Below are positions 1-9,716 of a stretch of 64,000 nt of DNA, piece after piece. The notes below the pieces were generated by a model. It was not told where the DNA came from, did not search any database, and worked only from the letters and a program-made list of their open reading frames with translations. Location of the stretch: positions 372,001-436,000 of the forward strand of contig NZ_JAAKGO010000003.1 of the NCBI RefSeq assembly GCF_011043525.1, given 5' to 3'. A program made the translations under genes and the position numbers. This DNA comes from Sphingobacterium sp. SGG-5. Lineage in GTDB: Bacteria; Bacteroidota; Bacteroidia; Sphingobacteriales; Sphingobacteriaceae. Positions within the stretch are counted from its first letter, which is position 1. The number at the start of each line of letters is the position of its first letter.

Positions 1-399
1 AGATATCCAATCGTTGGTGCGTCGTTATGGTGCTTCAATGATTATCGAAGCCAATATGCAAATACGCCAAAAAACGGTTATCGTCCATGGGGAATAGTAA
101 TGGCAGATAGAACAAAGAGAAAACTTTACGATTTTTTGAGAAACGAATTCTCGCCGGTGATCTGTAAAATAGATAATGCCTCAAGTGAATTGAATATAGA
201 GCTGGAAGTCAGAAATGTATTTCCCACGAAAATAATAGATGGATATTCTGTAAAATATCAAGATAATGTTTACCCATTGAAAAAAATGGTACCTGGTCAA
301 TCTACTGTACTAAAGTTAGGTAACTCTACGGATAAAAATGTATCTATCTATTTAATAGATCCGCTCGGGTTTGAGGTAGCTGAATGGAAGATCAATTAG
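1..399 (+). CDS. Glycoside hydrolase family 2 protein, C-terminal part (5' end outside window)
   Basis: The frame is open from the first base, so this is the last 132 residues of a longer gene; the ATG at 100 is internal. The stretch GASLWCFNDYRS near the start, followed by a P-x-N-G-Y-R-P-W-G sequence, matches the end of the GH2 TIM barrel, where the substrate pocket closes. The remaining ~95 residues look like the C-terminal beta-sandwich of secreted Bacteroidota GH2 enzymes (beta-galactosidase, beta-glucuronidase or similar). Catalytic glutamates are outside the window, so the substrate cannot be judged. It precedes the sialidase-like genes on the same strand and probably belongs to the same locus. 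Confidence 0.8.
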   Translation, partial: RYPIVGASLWCFNDYRSQYANTPKNGYRPWGIVMADRTKRKLYDFLRNEFSPVICKIDNASSELNIELEVRNVFPTKIIDGYSVKYQDNVYPLKKMVPGQSTVLKLGNSTDKNVSIYLIDPLGFEVAEWKIN

Positions 400-499
400 G
401 ATAGTATAGAGCATCACCTTACTGCAATATGGATACATCAGATGTTAGGTCTATGAATTGTGAACTTAAAGATTTCTCTTGTCAATAAAACAAAATGCA

Positions 500-2788
500 A
501 TGAAAGCAAATCTATTGATACTTACTATATTGCTGTTTATTTCTTGTTCGCATAAGATATTTAACGAGCTAAATGATTTAGAAGAGTCGGAGCAAAAAAG
601 TATATCGAAAGTACTCAACAATCAGTTTCCCGTCGTGCCCGGAACGGTAATTACACATTCTCCTAAATCGAGTAAAGCATATATCGGATCTCCATCCATA
701 GAAATATTGCCCAATGGAAATTATGTCGCCAGCCACGACATATTTGGAACAAGCGGTAGGGCGCACAAAACTGCGGTTTTTATATCTGAAGATCGAGGCA
801 ATACGTGGGTATTTGCTGATAGTGTAAATCTAGTAGGCGGTCAGTTATTCTATCACCAAGATGCACTTTATCTTCATGGGTTTGGTCATGGGGACATGTT
901 TATCACTAAATCGAACGATGGAGGACATACATGGGATCCGGTGGTGACCATCATGAACAAAACTTCGACAGTGAGATATCAACAGGCACCAACACCGTTT
1001 ATCGTGCACAACGGGCGTATTTGGCATGCTACCGAGGGCCTAGCGCCACCGTGGGGGTATGGATCGCAGCAGAGCTGCATAATAAGTGCTGATGTAAATG
1101 CCGATCTCATGAATCCATCCAGTTGGCGGAGGTCTAACGTAGTTCCGTTCAATCCGAGTTGGACAGAGGGAACTTCATTTATGGAAGGAAATATTGTATT
1201 GGCCCCGGACGATAGTTTAAAAATAATTTTAAGAGTAAATCCGGATGATAATATAGCAGCCGTCATTCCAGTTGCTAATGATGGTTTTACAATAGACGGT
1301 TCTTCGGTAAGCTTTATCAATTTTCCGGGAGCGAGGAAGAAATTCACGATTAGGTATGACGCTGTAACGGGCAAATATTGGTCGCTAACCAACTACATTC
1401 TGCCAGACTATGTTGGAGGAGATGTTGGGAGAACTCGGAATTCACAGGTACTTATATCTTCAACCGATGCGGTCAATTGGAGTATAAACGCTTTGGTGCT
1501 TTTTGTGGACGATACGGCCTTTCACGGATTTCAGTACCTGGATTGGCAATTTGATGGGGCAGACATTGTTGCAGTGTCAAGAACATCGTATGATGACGGG
1601 ATGGGCGGGGCAGCCAATCAGCATGATAGTAATTTTCTAACCTTTCATCGTTTCAGCAATTTCAGAACACGAACAACACCTACGGAATGGCAATATCTGC
1701 TTGATGATATTAGCGATTTTCCAATGGCCGATACTTCTTCTGCTTTTACACCTGGCAATTTGGTGGTTACCCGTTATGGCAACGGAACACACGATTATCC
1801 AACGACATCAAATGTTGCGGTAGAGGTATTTATAGACGAGTATACGCCCGAGGGAATACTGGACAGTAGCCGACCGTTGCCCACTGCGGCAAACGGATCT
1901 GTACAACCATATCGTTTTACAGGAAATAGTACGGCAAATACTGAAGCGTTATTGTCATTAAGTGCTAATAGGCAATATTTGGTGGCAGTTGGTTATAACG
2001 TGGCTCCTGGAGCTACGATTACGAGTAGCAATTCTCGTACAATTGCGGTAGTAACAGCAGACGGGAGCATCAATACCAGCACGATTACTAGTGGTAATAT
2101 AGGTACTCCGAGGAGTGCCATTATTGCTAACAACGGTGTGAACATATGGTTCGCAGGTTCGTCAACGGCTGCATTACGGTATAAGCTGTTTGGTAGTGGC
2201 GCAACCGAACATATTGATCTTATTACCTCAACCACCAATGGGAGGAGTCTTGCAATATATGATGAACAATTATATATGTCCACTTCGGCTGTTTCCGGAG
2301 GAGAACCGGCTAAACTGGGGCCAGTAGTCGGAGGTATTCCTTTAGGTATGCCTACCTCAGGAACGCCAGTTATAAACAATTTTTCTGGGTTGCCCGCCAA
2401 TTTTAATGCATCACAATTTATACTATTAGATAAAGATACCGATGGAGAATTTGATTTACTTTATTATGTCGATGAAACCAATCCCGGTAGCATTGTAAAA
2501 TATGCATATGATGGAGGCACTTGGATGGTGAAAGGATCGGTGAATGCAACGGCGCCGGCGACAACTCAAGGTATACGCTCTATTACAGGAAAAATGGTAG
2601 GAAATACTGCAGTGTTATATGCTGTAACCACTACGTTGGGAACATCATCGTTAATTAAAATGACGGATGCCAATGCCAGTAGCTCTATCATTAGTGCAAG
2701 CAACAATGCACCGGAAAATCTGGTTAGCGCCCCGGCAAAAACGCGTTTTAGATCGGTGTCTTTTACGCCAGGCACTGTAGGTATATAA
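500..2788 (+). CDS. Asp-box (sialidase-like) lipoprotein with extra C-terminal propeller-like domain
   Basis: The first ~390 residues form an Asp-box beta-propeller of the BNR/sialidase type; boxes SEDRGNTW (~96-103) and SNDGGHTW (~138-145) are visible. The ATG at 500 is preferred to a TTG at 479 because it begins a clean lipoprotein signal (FISC, Cys at ~16). Residues ~400-762 form a second domain rich in S/T/G/N with repeated beta-strand-like segments, of a kind found in secreted proteins, and no function can be assigned to it. The N-terminal domain is a paralogue of the next gene (shared HGFQY-DWQF and HDSNF-TFHR blocks). The FRIP motif of GH33 sialidases is missing at the expected place, so true sialidase activity is doubtful. 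A surface-exposed glycan hydrolase or binding protein is an inference. Confidence 0.65.
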   Translation: MKANLLILTILLFISCSHKIFNELNDLEESEQKSISKVLNNQFPVVPGTVITHSPKSSKAYIGSPSIEILPNGNYVASHDIFGTSGRAHKTAVFISEDRGNTWVFADSVNLVGGQLFYHQDALYLHGFGHGDMFITKSNDGGHTWDPVVTIMNKTSTVRYQQAPTPFIVHNGRIWHATEGLAPPWGYGSQQSCIISADVNADLMNPSSWRRSNVVPFNPSWTEGTSFMEGNIVLAPDDSLKIILRVNPDDNIAAVIPVANDGFTIDGSSVSFINFPGARKKFTIRYDAVTGKYWSLTNYILPDYVGGDVGRTRNSQVLISSTDAVNWSINALVLFVDDTAFHGFQYLDWQFDGADIVAVSRTSYDDGMGGAANQHDSNFLTFHRFSNFRTRTTPTEWQYLLDDISDFPMADTSSAFTPGNLVVTRYGNGTHDYPTTSNVAVEVFIDEYTPEGILDSSRPLPTAANGSVQPYRFTGNSTANTEALLSLSANRQYLVAVGYNVAPGATITSSNSRTIAVVTADGSINTSTITSGNIGTPRSAIIANNGVNIWFAGSSTAALRYKLFGSGATEHIDLITSTTNGRSLAIYDEQLYMSTSAVSGGEPAKLGPVVGGIPLGMPTSGTPVINNFSGLPANFNASQFILLDKDTDGEFDLLYYVDETNPGSIVKYAYDGGTWMVKGSVNATAPATTQGIRSITGKMVGNTAVLYAVTTTLGTSSLIKMTDANASSSIISASNNAPENLVSAPAKTRFRSVSFTPGTVGI

Positions 2789-2797
2789 TAGGGCCGT

Positions 2798-4015
2798 ATG
2801 AGTAGAAAATATAAAAAACAAAAAAAGATGATTAGATTAATGAAAACCCTTCGCATAATTAGTTTGCTAACAATGACTTGCTTCTTAAACATTGGACAAG
2901 TTGAAGCACAATTACCAACTTTAAAAGGTATCAGGGGTGTGGCGATAGCACATATTCCCGCATCGGAAAACTTGTTTATTGGATCCCCTTCCATATGTAT
3001 TTTACCTGATGGAACATATGTAGCTTCTCATGAAATATGTGGGCCAAAATCAAAAGCTACGACCTATGTTTTCCATTCTACGGACAAGGGCAAAAATTGG
3101 AAAAATGTGTCGGAAATAAGGGGGCAGGTCTGGTCTAATCTGTTTGTATATGAGCATGCATTATATATTGTAGGGACAAGTAGACCAAACGGGAGTCTTG
3201 TGATTAGGAAGTCCATCGATGGGGGTAAAACTTGGAGTACGCCTAAAGATCGATATCACGGTTTGATCAGGGAGGGGAAATACGGAGGAGCCCCCACACC
3301 TGTGGCTATCCATAATGGACGGTTGTGGAAGGCAATGGAATATGTGGAACCCGACATAAAAGCATGGGGGAAGCAATATAGTGCGCTTATGATGTCAGTA
3401 CCATTGGATTCAGATTTTTTAAATGCGGACAATTGGATATTAAGTAACGCGCTCAGGTATAATTCCAGCTATCTAAACGGAGAATTTGGCGGATGGCTGG
3501 AAGGAAATGCGGTGATATCTCCTTCGGGAGAAATAGTAAATGTCATCAGAACACACATTGGTAAAAAGGGCGGCACAGATCGGGCAGCAATAATCCGGAT
3601 TAGTGAAGATGGTAAAAAAGCGTCTTTTAATCCGGATGAAGGATTCGTGGAAATGCCAGGTGGATCCAAGAAATTTACCATTCGATACGATTCGGTTAGT
3701 AGTCTGTATTGGACTGTGTCCAATTATGTGCCTGAAAAGTATCGATCATTGGGGCGTCCATCGGAAATCAGAAATACATCTGCACTTTGTTTTTCAAAGG
3801 ATCTTCGGACGTGGACCGTGGCCAAGGTGATTCTCCAACATACAGATACAAAAAAACATGGATTTCAATATGTTGATTGGCAGTTTGAAGGAAATGACAT
3901 TATTATGGTAACTAGGACGGCATATGATGACGGTATAAGCGGAGCAAAAAGCTTTCATGATTCTAATTTTATGACTTTTCATAGGATCAAGAAATTTAGA
4001 AGAAATGTGAAGTAG
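2798..4015 (+). CDS. Secreted Asp-box (sialidase-like) protein
   Basis: This single-domain paralogue of the preceding gene starts 9 nt after it. Asp boxes such as SIDGGKTW and STDKGKNW show a BNR-type propeller. The conserved blocks IGSPSI, KFTIRYD, HGFQYVDWQF and HDSNFMTFHR are shared with its neighbour. A signal peptide ending VEA-Q is present and there is no lipobox, so it is probably periplasmic or secreted. The N-terminus is uncertain: ATG codons at 2828 and 2840 would give a more normal signal peptide than 2798. As in the neighbour, the GH33 FRIP motif is missing, so the enzyme class is open. Confidence 0.65.
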   Translation: MSRKYKKQKKMIRLMKTLRIISLLTMTCFLNIGQVEAQLPTLKGIRGVAIAHIPASENLFIGSPSICILPDGTYVASHEICGPKSKATTYVFHSTDKGKNWKNVSEIRGQVWSNLFVYEHALYIVGTSRPNGSLVIRKSIDGGKTWSTPKDRYHGLIREGKYGGAPTPVAIHNGRLWKAMEYVEPDIKAWGKQYSALMMSVPLDSDFLNADNWILSNALRYNSSYLNGEFGGWLEGNAVISPSGEIVNVIRTHIGKKGGTDRAAIIRISEDGKKASFNPDEGFVEMPGGSKKFTIRYDSVSSLYWTVSNYVPEKYRSLGRPSEIRNTSALCFSKDLRTWTVAKVILQHTDTKKHGFQYVDWQFEGNDIIMVTRTAYDDGISGAKSFHDSNFMTFHRIKKFRRNVK

Positions 4016-4088
4016 ATAGCAAGCGTAGGAAATTGTTAAAACAGTTACCATAGCTGTAGCAGAATAAAGAGATAAAAAAAATATAATT

Positions 4089-5486
4089 ATGATAAGAGGT
4101 TTCAGTAGTAAAAAAAGCCCAAAAAAGTGTGGGATTATTATAAACAGGATAGATATTCTTCAGTATACTGTATTGTGTTTGGTATTGTTAAATAGCTATA
4201 AGGGTACATTGGCAAAAGAATTTAATGGTAATTGGCAACAACAAAAGGAAGTTGTTCAAGAGTTTTACCGACGTGGAGGAATGCCAAACCTTATCAGTAA
4301 GGCGCTTTCAGGGAAAGCAATTACAATAGGATATATAGGAGGAAGTATTACCCACTCTCCTGAACGTTATCAGGAGCAGACAACTAACTATATTAAGAAT
4401 ATCTTTCCTAAAAGCGAGGTGACAGCTATTGTTGCAGGTGTACCCGGTACCGATGCCGATTTGGGCGCCTGTAGAATAAATGACCAACTCTTGGTGCACA
4501 ATCCGGATTTGATTTTCGTCGAATTTGCAGTGAATGGAGGTTTTGATGCAGGTGTAGAAGGTATCGTGAGGCAAATATGGAAAAACAACCCAAATACGGA
4601 TATATGCTTTATATACTGTGTAACAGCATCACAATTAAAATTTTATCAAAACGGAACTGCTACGCCCGGAATAAAACGGATGGAACAAATTGCCGATCAT
4701 TATCAAATCCCCTCAGTACATATGGGGCTTCGTCCCGCTAAATTAGTTTCAGAAGGTAAATTGATCAGAAAAGGAGATCCTGATAAGGAAGAAAAAAAAG
4801 TGTTTTCAAAAGACGGTACCCATCCATTGCGATATGGAGGAGATCTTTACGCAGAGAGCATAAACCGAGCAATGCAAATGATGGTTACATCTTTTGATCA
4901 ATTCGAAGGAAAACCCCATGTTTTGTCTGCGCCGCTGATTAAGAATAATTGGGATAAGGCGAAAATGTTAGATCCTCATGAAGCGGCTCAGTTTAGTAAT
5001 GCCTGGAAGAAAATAGTCCCATCCAATCATAAATTTTTTAAGACTCAGCCCTTTGCACAATGGTTTCCGTATATGTTACGAGCGGAAAACCCTGGAGATT
5101 CTTTTACGATAAAATTTAAAGGAAATATGATAGGCTTTTTTGACCTTGGAGGACCGGAAGTCGGTCAACTGGAGGTGTCGTTAAATGGAAAGCCAGTGCA
5201 ATTGAAGTTTGAAAGAGGGGGTAGGTATAGTGTGTCAGATCACGGAGAAAATGTATTGAATAGGTTTAATAAATACTGTAATAATCGCTACAGAGCACAA
5301 TATGTAGTTATTGAAACAGAAGAAGGAACACACACTGTAACATTTACAATTTCTAAGGATAAGGCAGATAAGAAAGATATTTTGAAAGATAACCCAGTAC
5401 ATATTGATAGAAACCCTGGGAAGTTTGACAGAACAGCAATCTATATAGGGAAAATATTGCTGAATGGAGAGTTGGTTAATTTTTGA
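4089..5486 (+). CDS. SGNH/GDSL-type hydrolase (putative glycan esterase)
   Basis: The SGNH-hydrolase blocks are in order: GGSIT (84-88, nucleophile Ser), VPGTDADLG (118-126, block II Gly), EFAVNGG (145-151, block III Asn) and DGTHP (~235-240, catalytic Asp and His). A hydrophobic segment at ~22-40 is the signal or membrane anchor. The C-terminal ~170 residues look like an added beta-sandwich. The family removes acyl groups from lipids or carbohydrates; here, next to sialidase-like and FAD genes, a carbohydrate O-acyl esterase is the best inference. The stop is 5 nt before the ATG of the next gene, which suggests co-transcription. Confidence 0.75.
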   Translation: MIRGFSSKKSPKKCGIIINRIDILQYTVLCLVLLNSYKGTLAKEFNGNWQQQKEVVQEFYRRGGMPNLISKALSGKAITIGYIGGSITHSPERYQEQTTNYIKNIFPKSEVTAIVAGVPGTDADLGACRINDQLLVHNPDLIFVEFAVNGGFDAGVEGIVRQIWKNNPNTDICFIYCVTASQLKFYQNGTATPGIKRMEQIADHYQIPSVHMGLRPAKLVSEGKLIRKGDPDKEEKKVFSKDGTHPLRYGGDLYAESINRAMQMMVTSFDQFEGKPHVLSAPLIKNNWDKAKMLDPHEAAQFSNAWKKIVPSNHKFFKTQPFAQWFPYMLRAENPGDSFTIKFKGNMIGFFDLGGPEVGQLEVSLNGKPVQLKFERGGRYSVSDHGENVLNRFNKYCNNRYRAQYVVIETEEGTHTVTFTISKDKADKKDILKDNPVHIDRNPGKFDRTAIYIGKILLNGELVNF

Positions 5487-5491
5487 GTGAA

Positions 5492-7876
5492 ATGATAAAA
5501 AAAGAATACGAAACGAGCAGATCCTTAAAAGCAGTAAGTTTAGATACCGAACTCGCCATCATAGGCGGCGGTCTATCGGGAGTGTGTACAGCAATCACTG
5601 CTGCACGCAAGGGAGTAAAAGTCGTGCTGGTGCAAGATAGGCCCGTATTGGGAGGTAATTCATCCAGTGAGGTGCGCCTGTGGATACTGGGTGCGACCTC
5701 CCATATGGGCAACAACAATAGATGGAGTCGTGAAGGAGGAGTGATCGATGAGATCTTGGTAGAAAATACATACAAGAACAAAGAGGGAAATCCGCTGATA
5801 TTTGATGTTATTCTATTGGATAAAGTGAAATCCGAACCCAATATCACGTTATTGTTGAATACCGCCGTATATGAAGTGCATAAATCGGAGGAAGATACCA
5901 TTGATTCGATAAAAGGGTTTTGCAGCCAAAACTCCATCGAATATACTATTCACGCACCCCTGTTCTGCGATGCTTCAGGCGATGGTATCGTTGGGTTTCT
6001 ATCCGGAGCAGCATTTCGCATGGGGGCGGAAAGTCAGGAAGAGTTTGGGGAGAAATTTGCGCCTAGCAAAGAGTACGGTGAACTCTTGGGACATAGTTTA
6101 TATTTCTACACCAAAGATACCGGACGTCCGGTGAAATACACGGCACCGTCCTTCGCGACAGATGTAACCACGGAAATTCCACGTTTTCGAAGCTTCAATG
6201 CCAAGGAGTACGGATGTAAGCTCTGGTGGCTGGAGTATGGCGGTCGATTGGACACAGTACACGATACAGAAGAGATCAAATGGGAGTTGTGGAAAGTCGC
6301 CTATGGTGCCTGGGACTATATCAAGAACTCGGGGCAATTCCCGGAAGCGGAAAACCTCACCCTCGAATGGGTAGGGACAATCCCTGGCAAGCGGGAGAGT
6401 CGCCGTTTTGAAGGTGATTACATCATGCGTCAACAGGATGTCGTGGAGCAACGGATACACGAAGATGCTGTTGCTTACGGGGGATGGTCTTTGGATTTGC
6501 ACCCGGCGGATGGTGTGTTCAGTGAGAAACCGGGCTGTAACCAGTGGCACGCTAAGGGTATTTATCAGATCCCTTTCCGTTCACTCTATAGCAAGAACAT
6601 CAAAAATCTTTTCCTTGCGGGAAGAATTATTAGTGCAACACACGTGGCATTTGCTTCGACGCGTGTCATGGCGACATCTGCCCACGTCGGACAGGCTATC
6701 GGTATGGCGGCCTATATCGCGAAAACGAAGGGAGCCGATCGTGTAGAAGCGTTGGTAGAGGTAAGTGAGGAGTTTGCTGGTAATCATACGCTACAGATCT
6801 CAGATCGCAATACGCAGGTCGCAATACGCAGGTCGCAATACCTAAATCCAAGAGAAATACTGGAAGAAGGTTTTATCCCCGACTTACAACGCGAACTGCT
6901 GAAAAAGGGACAACATATCCCGGGTCTTGAACTGCAAGATGATACAGATCTGGTTCAGCAAGCGGATATCATACCGTCCAGCGTGTTTGAATTGGAAGAG
7001 TTGCGGGCAGATTTGTTGAAGCCATTAGCTATTTCTACAGCGCAGATGCTGCCGTTGGAGAAAGGAAAAATACCTGCGTTGCGTGTGAAGGCACAAGCGG
7101 ATAGCGATACCGTGCTGCGTGTAGAATGGCGTGTCAGTGAGAAGATTGGCAACTACACACCGGATGTAGTCGTCGAGACACAAGCTATCCCGGTCAAAGC
7201 GGGGGAAAATGATATCCTTTTGGAGTGCTCTTCCCAGATGCCGGAACAGGCGTATGCCTTCGTAATGCTACACAAAAACGAGGCTATCAGTCTCTATCAT
7301 TCCGAACAGCGGATTACAGGCATTCTGTCTGTTTATAATCTGGTGAATAAAGCGGTGTCTAATTTCGGAAAACAAACACCGCCGGAAGACATCGGTGTAC
7401 ATGAATTTGAATTTTGGTGCCCACAACGGCGGCCTGAAGGCCATAATCTGGCGTTGCAAATCGAATCTCCTTTAACACCTTTCGGTGCCGATCAACTCAA
7501 AACAGGTGTTTTCCGCCCCACGACTGCACCGAATGCTTGGGTAGCCAGTCCGGATGATGTACAACCGCATGTCACTCTTCATTGGACCGAGCCAAAGACT
7601 ATTCGTCATATCGACTTATTCTTCGATACAGACTACGACCATCCGATGGAGAGCGTCCTCATGGGCCATCCGGAGGATGTGATGCCTTTTTGTGTCCGGA
7701 ACTATAAGATAGTCGATGCGGATAATCGGGTGGTTTTCGAGAAGATAGATAATTACCAGACGATCAATCATATTACATTAGAAGAGTCTGTCACGACGAA
7801 TACGCTGACGATTTTTGTTGAGCATCCTTCAGAAAATGTTCCCGCAGCTGTATTCGCTATCCGTTGTTATTCCTAA
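5492..7876 (+). CDS. FAD-dependent oxidoreductase (FAD_oxidored family) with C-terminal beta domain
   Basis: The N-terminal dinucleotide-binding fold is clear: GGGLSG, an acidic/basic strand end, then LGGNSSSEVR. A second FAD-contact region reads NLFLAGRIISATHVA (~370-385), typical of the FAD_oxidored family often found beside glycan-degradation genes. Residues ~500-794 form an added beta-rich region. The ATG at 5492 is chosen over a TTG at 5483 because it avoids overlap with the previous stop. No signal peptide is seen, so it is probably cytoplasmic, unlike the two other FAD enzymes in this window. The chemistry is unknown; oxidation of a sugar or uronate is an inference. An unusual 14-bp tandem repeat lies at 6805-6841. 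Confidence 0.8.
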   Translation: MIKKEYETSRSLKAVSLDTELAIIGGGLSGVCTAITAARKGVKVVLVQDRPVLGGNSSSEVRLWILGATSHMGNNNRWSREGGVIDEILVENTYKNKEGNPLIFDVILLDKVKSEPNITLLLNTAVYEVHKSEEDTIDSIKGFCSQNSIEYTIHAPLFCDASGDGIVGFLSGAAFRMGAESQEEFGEKFAPSKEYGELLGHSLYFYTKDTGRPVKYTAPSFATDVTTEIPRFRSFNAKEYGCKLWWLEYGGRLDTVHDTEEIKWELWKVAYGAWDYIKNSGQFPEAENLTLEWVGTIPGKRESRRFEGDYIMRQQDVVEQRIHEDAVAYGGWSLDLHPADGVFSEKPGCNQWHAKGIYQIPFRSLYSKNIKNLFLAGRIISATHVAFASTRVMATSAHVGQAIGMAAYIAKTKGADRVEALVEVSEEFAGNHTLQISDRNTQVAIRRSQYLNPREILEEGFIPDLQRELLKKGQHIPGLELQDDTDLVQQADIIPSSVFELEELRADLLKPLAISTAQMLPLEKGKIPALRVKAQADSDTVLRVEWRVSEKIGNYTPDVVVETQAIPVKAGENDILLECSSQMPEQAYAFVMLHKNEAISLYHSEQRITGILSVYNLVNKAVSNFGKQTPPEDIGVHEFEFWCPQRRPEGHNLALQIESPLTPFGADQLKTGVFRPTTAPNAWVASPDDVQPHVTLHWTEPKTIRHIDLFFDTDYDHPMESVLMGHPEDVMPFCVRNYKIVDADNRVVFEKIDNYQTINHITLEESVTTNTLTIFVEHPSENVPAAVFAIRCYS
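6805..6841 (+). repeat. 14-bp tandem repeat inside the FAD oxidoreductase gene
   Basis: The unit TCGCAATACGCAGG occurs at 6805-6818 and 6819-6832, followed by nine matching bases at 6833-6841 (2.6 copies). Because 14 is not a multiple of three, the copies are read in three different frames (R-N-T-Q, V-A-I-R, R-S-Q-Y). Gain or loss of one unit would shift the frame of the last third of the gene. Confidence 0.9.
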
Positions 7877-7888
7877 GTCCGATACGAT

Positions 7889-9553
7889 ATGACAGCATTA
7901 GATTATTGGGTAATTGCGATTTTTTCTATTGGAATATTGGTGGCAGGACTTTCCATGAGCGACAAAAAAGCCGACATGAAGTCTTATTTCGGAGCCAGTG
8001 GAGCTCTTCCCTGGTGGATGAGTGGCCTTTCCCTATATATGGGCTTCTTTTCGGCGGGTACTTTTGTCGTGTGGGGTGCCATCGCCTATGAGCAAGGTTG
8101 GGTAGCCGTGACCATTCAATGGACGATGGCTATTGCCGGTTTTTTGATCGGAAAATGGATTGCACCGCGATGGAGACAAACGGGAGTACTTACGGCAGCT
8201 GAGTTTTTGCAAGAGCGATTTGGTCCCAAGGTGCATAAGTTCTATACGTACGTATTCCTTTTCATGAGTTTCGCGTACAACGGTGCTTTTCTCTATCCGG
8301 TAGCGAAATTAGTGAATGTATCCACCGGCCTTTCCGCGGAATATGCCATCATATTGTTTGGCATTATGGCTGTATTGTATACGACGTCCGGCGGGTTGTG
8401 GGCAGTTATCGTCACCAATGTCTTGCAGTTTGTTGTGCTCACAGCGGCGGTACTGATCGTCGTACCCTTGGCTTTTGATCGGGTTGGAGGAGTAAGCACA
8501 TTTGTTCAGGATGCTCCGGAAGGTTTTTTCAACTTTACAGGAGGGGAGTACAGTCTTTGGTTTATGGTAGCCTTTGGCTTATACAATATGATTTTTATTG
8601 GAGGAAACTGGGCGTATGTGCAACGTTATACGAGTGTGCCGACAAAAAAGGATGCGAAAAAGGTAGGTTATACCTTTGGTTGGCTGTATCTGATCAGTCC
8701 GGTCATCTGGATGCTGCCGCCTATGTTGTACCGCTTTCTGAATGTGGATTTGGCAGGGATGGAGAATGAAGGGGCGTACCTGATGATGTGTAAAGAGGTG
8801 TTGCCACAAGGTATTATGGGATTGATGATCACGGGAATGATCTTCGCGACTACAGACTCGGTTAATGCCTCCTTGAATGTGTCTTCGGCTGTTTTTACCA
8901 ACGACGTCTATAAAAGATTATATCCTAATGCCAAGGAAAAGTCACTCATGTGGGTTGCTCGGCTGTCGACCCTGTTGTTTGGCGTGATTACGGTAGGTGT
9001 AGCCTTAATGGTACCGGCCATGGGCGGTATTGTCGAGGTGGTATTGAGTATAGGGGCGCTCACAGGTGTAGCCTTATACGGTCCGGGCATCTGGGCTTTG
9101 TTTTCTAAACGGCAGACAGCATTCTCTATATTATTTACCAGTATTGCCAGTTTGGCAATCAACCTGTTTTTTAAATTCCTTGCACCTTCGCTTTTGAATA
9201 TAACATTGGGCCGTATGGCGGAAACCGTTCTTGGTGTTTTCTTGCCTTTGGCGCTCTTGCTCTTTTTTGAGCTGTTCCATCGGAAAAAAGTAGAGGTCCT
9301 TGTGACTACCGAGTCAGATGGTTCCGAAAGCGAAACAACTCCGGCTGATATCGAGCTGGAAGCAGAGGCCTTAGCGGCGACCAATCAACAAAGCAAGATG
9401 GCTATACGTACCGTAGGCTATGCTTTGCTGGGAGTAGGTAGTATGATTTTTATCCTGGGATTGGTTTCTTCTATCGGAAGGATTTCGGTACTTTCGGTTT
9501 CGGGTGTTATTATCATTTTAGGGCTGCTGGCCGTTTACCGCTCGCGGAAATGA
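7889..9553 (+). CDS. Sodium:solute symporter family transporter
   Basis: At 554 residues with about 13 hydrophobic segments, this is an inner-membrane symporter of the SSS family. Segments include DYWVIAIFSIGILVAGL at the N-terminus and a YTTSGGLWAVIVTNVLQF stretch, a signature of the family. A charged loop at ~470-510 precedes two final helices. It begins 12 nt after the FAD oxidoreductase gene, so it is probably the last gene of that operon and imports a product of the locus. SSS members carry sugars, sialic acids, uronates, amino acids and others; the substrate cannot be read from the sequence. Confidence 0.85.
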   Translation: MTALDYWVIAIFSIGILVAGLSMSDKKADMKSYFGASGALPWWMSGLSLYMGFFSAGTFVVWGAIAYEQGWVAVTIQWTMAIAGFLIGKWIAPRWRQTGVLTAAEFLQERFGPKVHKFYTYVFLFMSFAYNGAFLYPVAKLVNVSTGLSAEYAIILFGIMAVLYTTSGGLWAVIVTNVLQFVVLTAAVLIVVPLAFDRVGGVSTFVQDAPEGFFNFTGGEYSLWFMVAFGLYNMIFIGGNWAYVQRYTSVPTKKDAKKVGYTFGWLYLISPVIWMLPPMLYRFLNVDLAGMENEGAYLMMCKEVLPQGIMGLMITGMIFATTDSVNASLNVSSAVFTNDVYKRLYPNAKEKSLMWVARLSTLLFGVITVGVALMVPAMGGIVEVVLSIGALTGVALYGPGIWALFSKRQTAFSILFTSIASLAINLFFKFLAPSLLNITLGRMAETVLGVFLPLALLLFFELFHRKKVEVLVTTESDGSESETTPADIELEAEALAATNQQSKMAIRTVGYALLGVGSMIFILGLVSSIGRISVLSVSGVIIILGLLAVYRSRK

Positions 9554-9562
9554 GTGGAAACA

Positions 9563-9603
9563 AGGGTATATATAGCCCTGATAAAACGTCCCATATGGAC
9601 GTT
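9563..9603 (+). terminator. Paired hairpins after the symporter gene (possible transcript end)
   Basis: Two small inverted repeats follow the stop: AGGG/CCCT around a TATATATA core (9563-9579), and AACGTCC (9585-9591) with GGACGTT (9597-9603) around a 5-base loop. Neither has a strong T-run, so a Rho-independent terminator is only possible, not shown. Confidence 0.35.
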
Positions 9604-9716
9604 CGTCGCATAAATTTAGCAATATTGATTTCTTTATATGAAATCTGTATTGCTTATTTTGTTTTGTATATTTCCTTATTTTATATTTTCATTTGAGAGA
9701 ACCGGCTTTTTAAAAT

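Noticed and set aside
479-4015. Assignment of the locus to sialic acid use
   Set aside because: Asp boxes alone do not prove sialidase. The FRIP motif is missing and no NanA, NanE or NanK-like gene is present in the window.
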